A stretch of 64,000 nt of DNA from Cryptomeria japonica (Eukaryota > Streptophyta > Pinopsida > Cupressales > Cupressaceae), in NCBI RefSeq assembly GCF_030272615.1, contig NC_081405.1:156939454-157003453 (forward strand), given 5' to 3'. The stretch's first letter is position 1. Each line of letters starts with the position of its first letter. The notes beneath the pieces are model-generated. The model did not search any database. It was given only the letters and a program-made list of their open reading frames with translations, and had not been told where the DNA came from. The position numbers and the translations under genes are program-made. Shown in pieces: positions 62,471 through 64,000 of the stretch.

Positions 62471-64000
62471 CTGGAAACCTGGGAGCAGGATTCCTGAATG
62501 GTTCGTTGCCTTCCATCAGCTATGTTTTGTTTTCTCTCCTGGTCCCTATGCCACTTCATAGTTTTACGTCCCTGCAGGGATTTGGAAAGACCAATATCCA
62601 CCTTAGACTTGGTTCTAGTTTTAACTCCATTAGAACAACTTGTCTTCTTGTTTTTCTTTTTTCCCACTCCTATTATTTCTTCATCATCTTCATCTTTATA
62701 TGCAAATTTCTTATTATTCCAAGGTTCTCTTGTTCTCTGAGAAGAGGTGGGTGATTCAGTTCCAACACTCTGAAATAAAGAGTTTAGGTTAACCTGAGGT
62801 GATCCAAACTTGGTCTTTTTTTTAAAGATAACTTCTGGACCTTCAAATTCCTTTGGACACACGTTATTACTTTTCTTTTCTGTATCTTTTATAACCTCAT
62901 GTTGTGATTCATTTATGTTGCCAATCTCACCCTCTTCAATAATTTCTTCTATGCTTACATTCTCTTCCTCCTGAATCTGTAAAACTGCAAATCCATTGAC
63001 TGTTCTGACCTCAAATACATTATCTTCATCCTTTCTAACTTCCTTCTAAAAAGTATCCTTGGAAGGAGTAGCTTTCCTATCATCCTTTGTTATATCTTTT
63101 GGGTTACTAGGAAGTCCACTTCCTCCTTCCGGTCTACCCTCCTCATTTTTGTTAATATTCTCTTTCCAAATTTGTTTACCATAATTGTTATGCTTCTAAG
63201 CATTCTTGGGGTTACTTGGGCAAGCCTTTGCATAATGTCTAGCTTTCTTACAAGAGAAACACACAAAAGGGAGGGACTCAAACTCTATAGCTTGTTCCCA
63301 CTTCCCTAGTTTGGAATTTATTTCAATAGAGCTAGGAAGGTCCATATTCTGTGAAATATTAACACATATCCTCGCATACACTAGCCTTTTTCATGTTGTT
63401 GTCATAAACTCTATAGCCACAATCTCCCCAAAGGAGTTAGCAATGCCTGAGAAAATATCCTCTAGCCAGAATTCAAGTGGAAAACCAGGCAACGGCACCC
63501 AGACCGAAGCAGATTCAAAAAAGGAGTCATTGAGCTCCATATTTGGAGACCATTTTCTTAAGGATAAGGAAGATTTCCCAAACATCCAGGGTCCTCCACT
63601 TAGAGCCATTTCCAGATCTTACCCACAAGAGAAGGAAAAGACAAAGAAACCCCTTGATAGGGCTAAAACATCAACTTGTCCTTTCAACCTCCATTTTCTC
63701 TTAACAAAAGACCTAACGACTTCAATATTAGGTCTTGGTCCAACAAATTTTACCACTAGAGAAAAAGCCATTAGAGAAATATTGTGGTCTATAACCACAT
63801 CTGGTACTGCAATAGCTAGTCTACCTATTTTTCTATCAGAAATATCTTCCATAGAGGGAAAAGATGATTTACCAGTGGGTTTGTTTGCAAATAAACTATT
63901 CCAGGGTTTGAGAACCTTCACCTCAGCCATCTTTTCCAAATCAACATTCAAGATCTCAAGACCCAACTTTGAATCATTATTTTTAAGGACAAGAGGAGGG
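62467..64000 (-). pseudogene. LINE ORF1: DUF4283-like nucleic-acid-binding protein
   Basis: The frame is open to the right edge; the best visible start is ATG 63930 (MAEVKVLKPWNSLF). It reads LVVKFVGPRPNIEVVRSF and MALSGGPWMFGKSSLSLRKW, then WVPLPGFPLEFW, a DUF4283-type order, followed by a complete knuckle CFSCKKARHYAKAC. A Lys/Glu-rich tail ends at TGA 62,467-62,469. Stops lie at 63,619, 63,391, 63,196 and about 63,046, all in one frame. In plant L1 elements this protein binds the element RNA. The copy is dead. Confidence 0.85.

Larger units (their letters stand above)
56340..64000 (-). mobile_element. Plant L1-type LINE with an additional third ORF
   Basis: In minus-strand order: ORF1 with a DUF4283-like region and a CCHC knuckle (to 62,467), ORF2 with endonuclease, RT, zinc-binding and RNase H regions (62,470-58,393), then ORF3 and a further charged coding stretch to about 56,700. 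The 5' end is at or beyond the right edge of the window. The 3' end is uncertain, because no T-run marking a poly(A) tail is seen on the plus strand near 56,340. Stops and frameshifts show it is dead. Confidence 0.88.

Overview
The window is a stretch of transposable elements from a large plant genome. I see no host gene, rRNA or tRNA. It holds Ty1/copia and Ty3/gypsy LTR retrotransposons, a plant L1-type LINE, nested insertions, long LTRs and old copies full of TAG stops. This fits a gymnosperm, probably a conifer, but the species is inferred and not shown.

Layout. (1) 1-10,275: a decayed gypsy element on the minus strand (candidate LTR, PBS, gag, protease, start of RT), split by copia element A at 816-8,420 (1,620-bp LTRs, TSD CTCCT). 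(2) 11,131-14,777: a 5'-truncated copia relative of A (element E), then the 3' end of another copia (element H). (3) 14,778-17,757: no gene; 20-bp tandem repeats. (4) 17,758-33,573: an unusual LTR element (C, TSD GTTTT), interrupted at 23,419-31,419 by a related one (D). Both carry two ORFs and no recognisable protease, integrase, RT or RNase H. (5) 34,965-51,660: a tandem duplication of about 2.27 kb. Its second copy took three insertions: an intact copia element F (37,656-43,667, TSD TGAAG, 1,347-aa Gag-Pol), a 477-bp solo-LTR-like element, and a decayed copia G (45,432-51,034). Copy 1 preserves the uninterrupted sequence. (6) 51,661-56,340: no gene; a (TC)58 microsatellite. (7) 56,340-64,000: a minus-strand LINE with ORF1, ORF2 (endonuclease, RT, RNase H) and an unexpected third ORF.

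How the parts relate. F looks young: its LTRs differ at 5 of 894 positions and its Gag-Pol is open. A, C, D, E, G and the LINE are old and broken. C and D share with A the tRNA-Met-type primer site, the polypurine-tract context, TG...CA LTR ends and 5-bp target duplications, so copia machinery supplied in trans is a reasonable inference. The strongest candidate for something new is the C/D pair: a Gag-like protein of about 420 aa with four or five CCHC knuckles, followed by a protein of about 1,110 aa of unknown function. The extra ORF3 of the LINE comes next. Decay throughout is dominated by C-to-T and G-to-A changes at CG and CHG sites, as expected from deamination of methylated cytosine.
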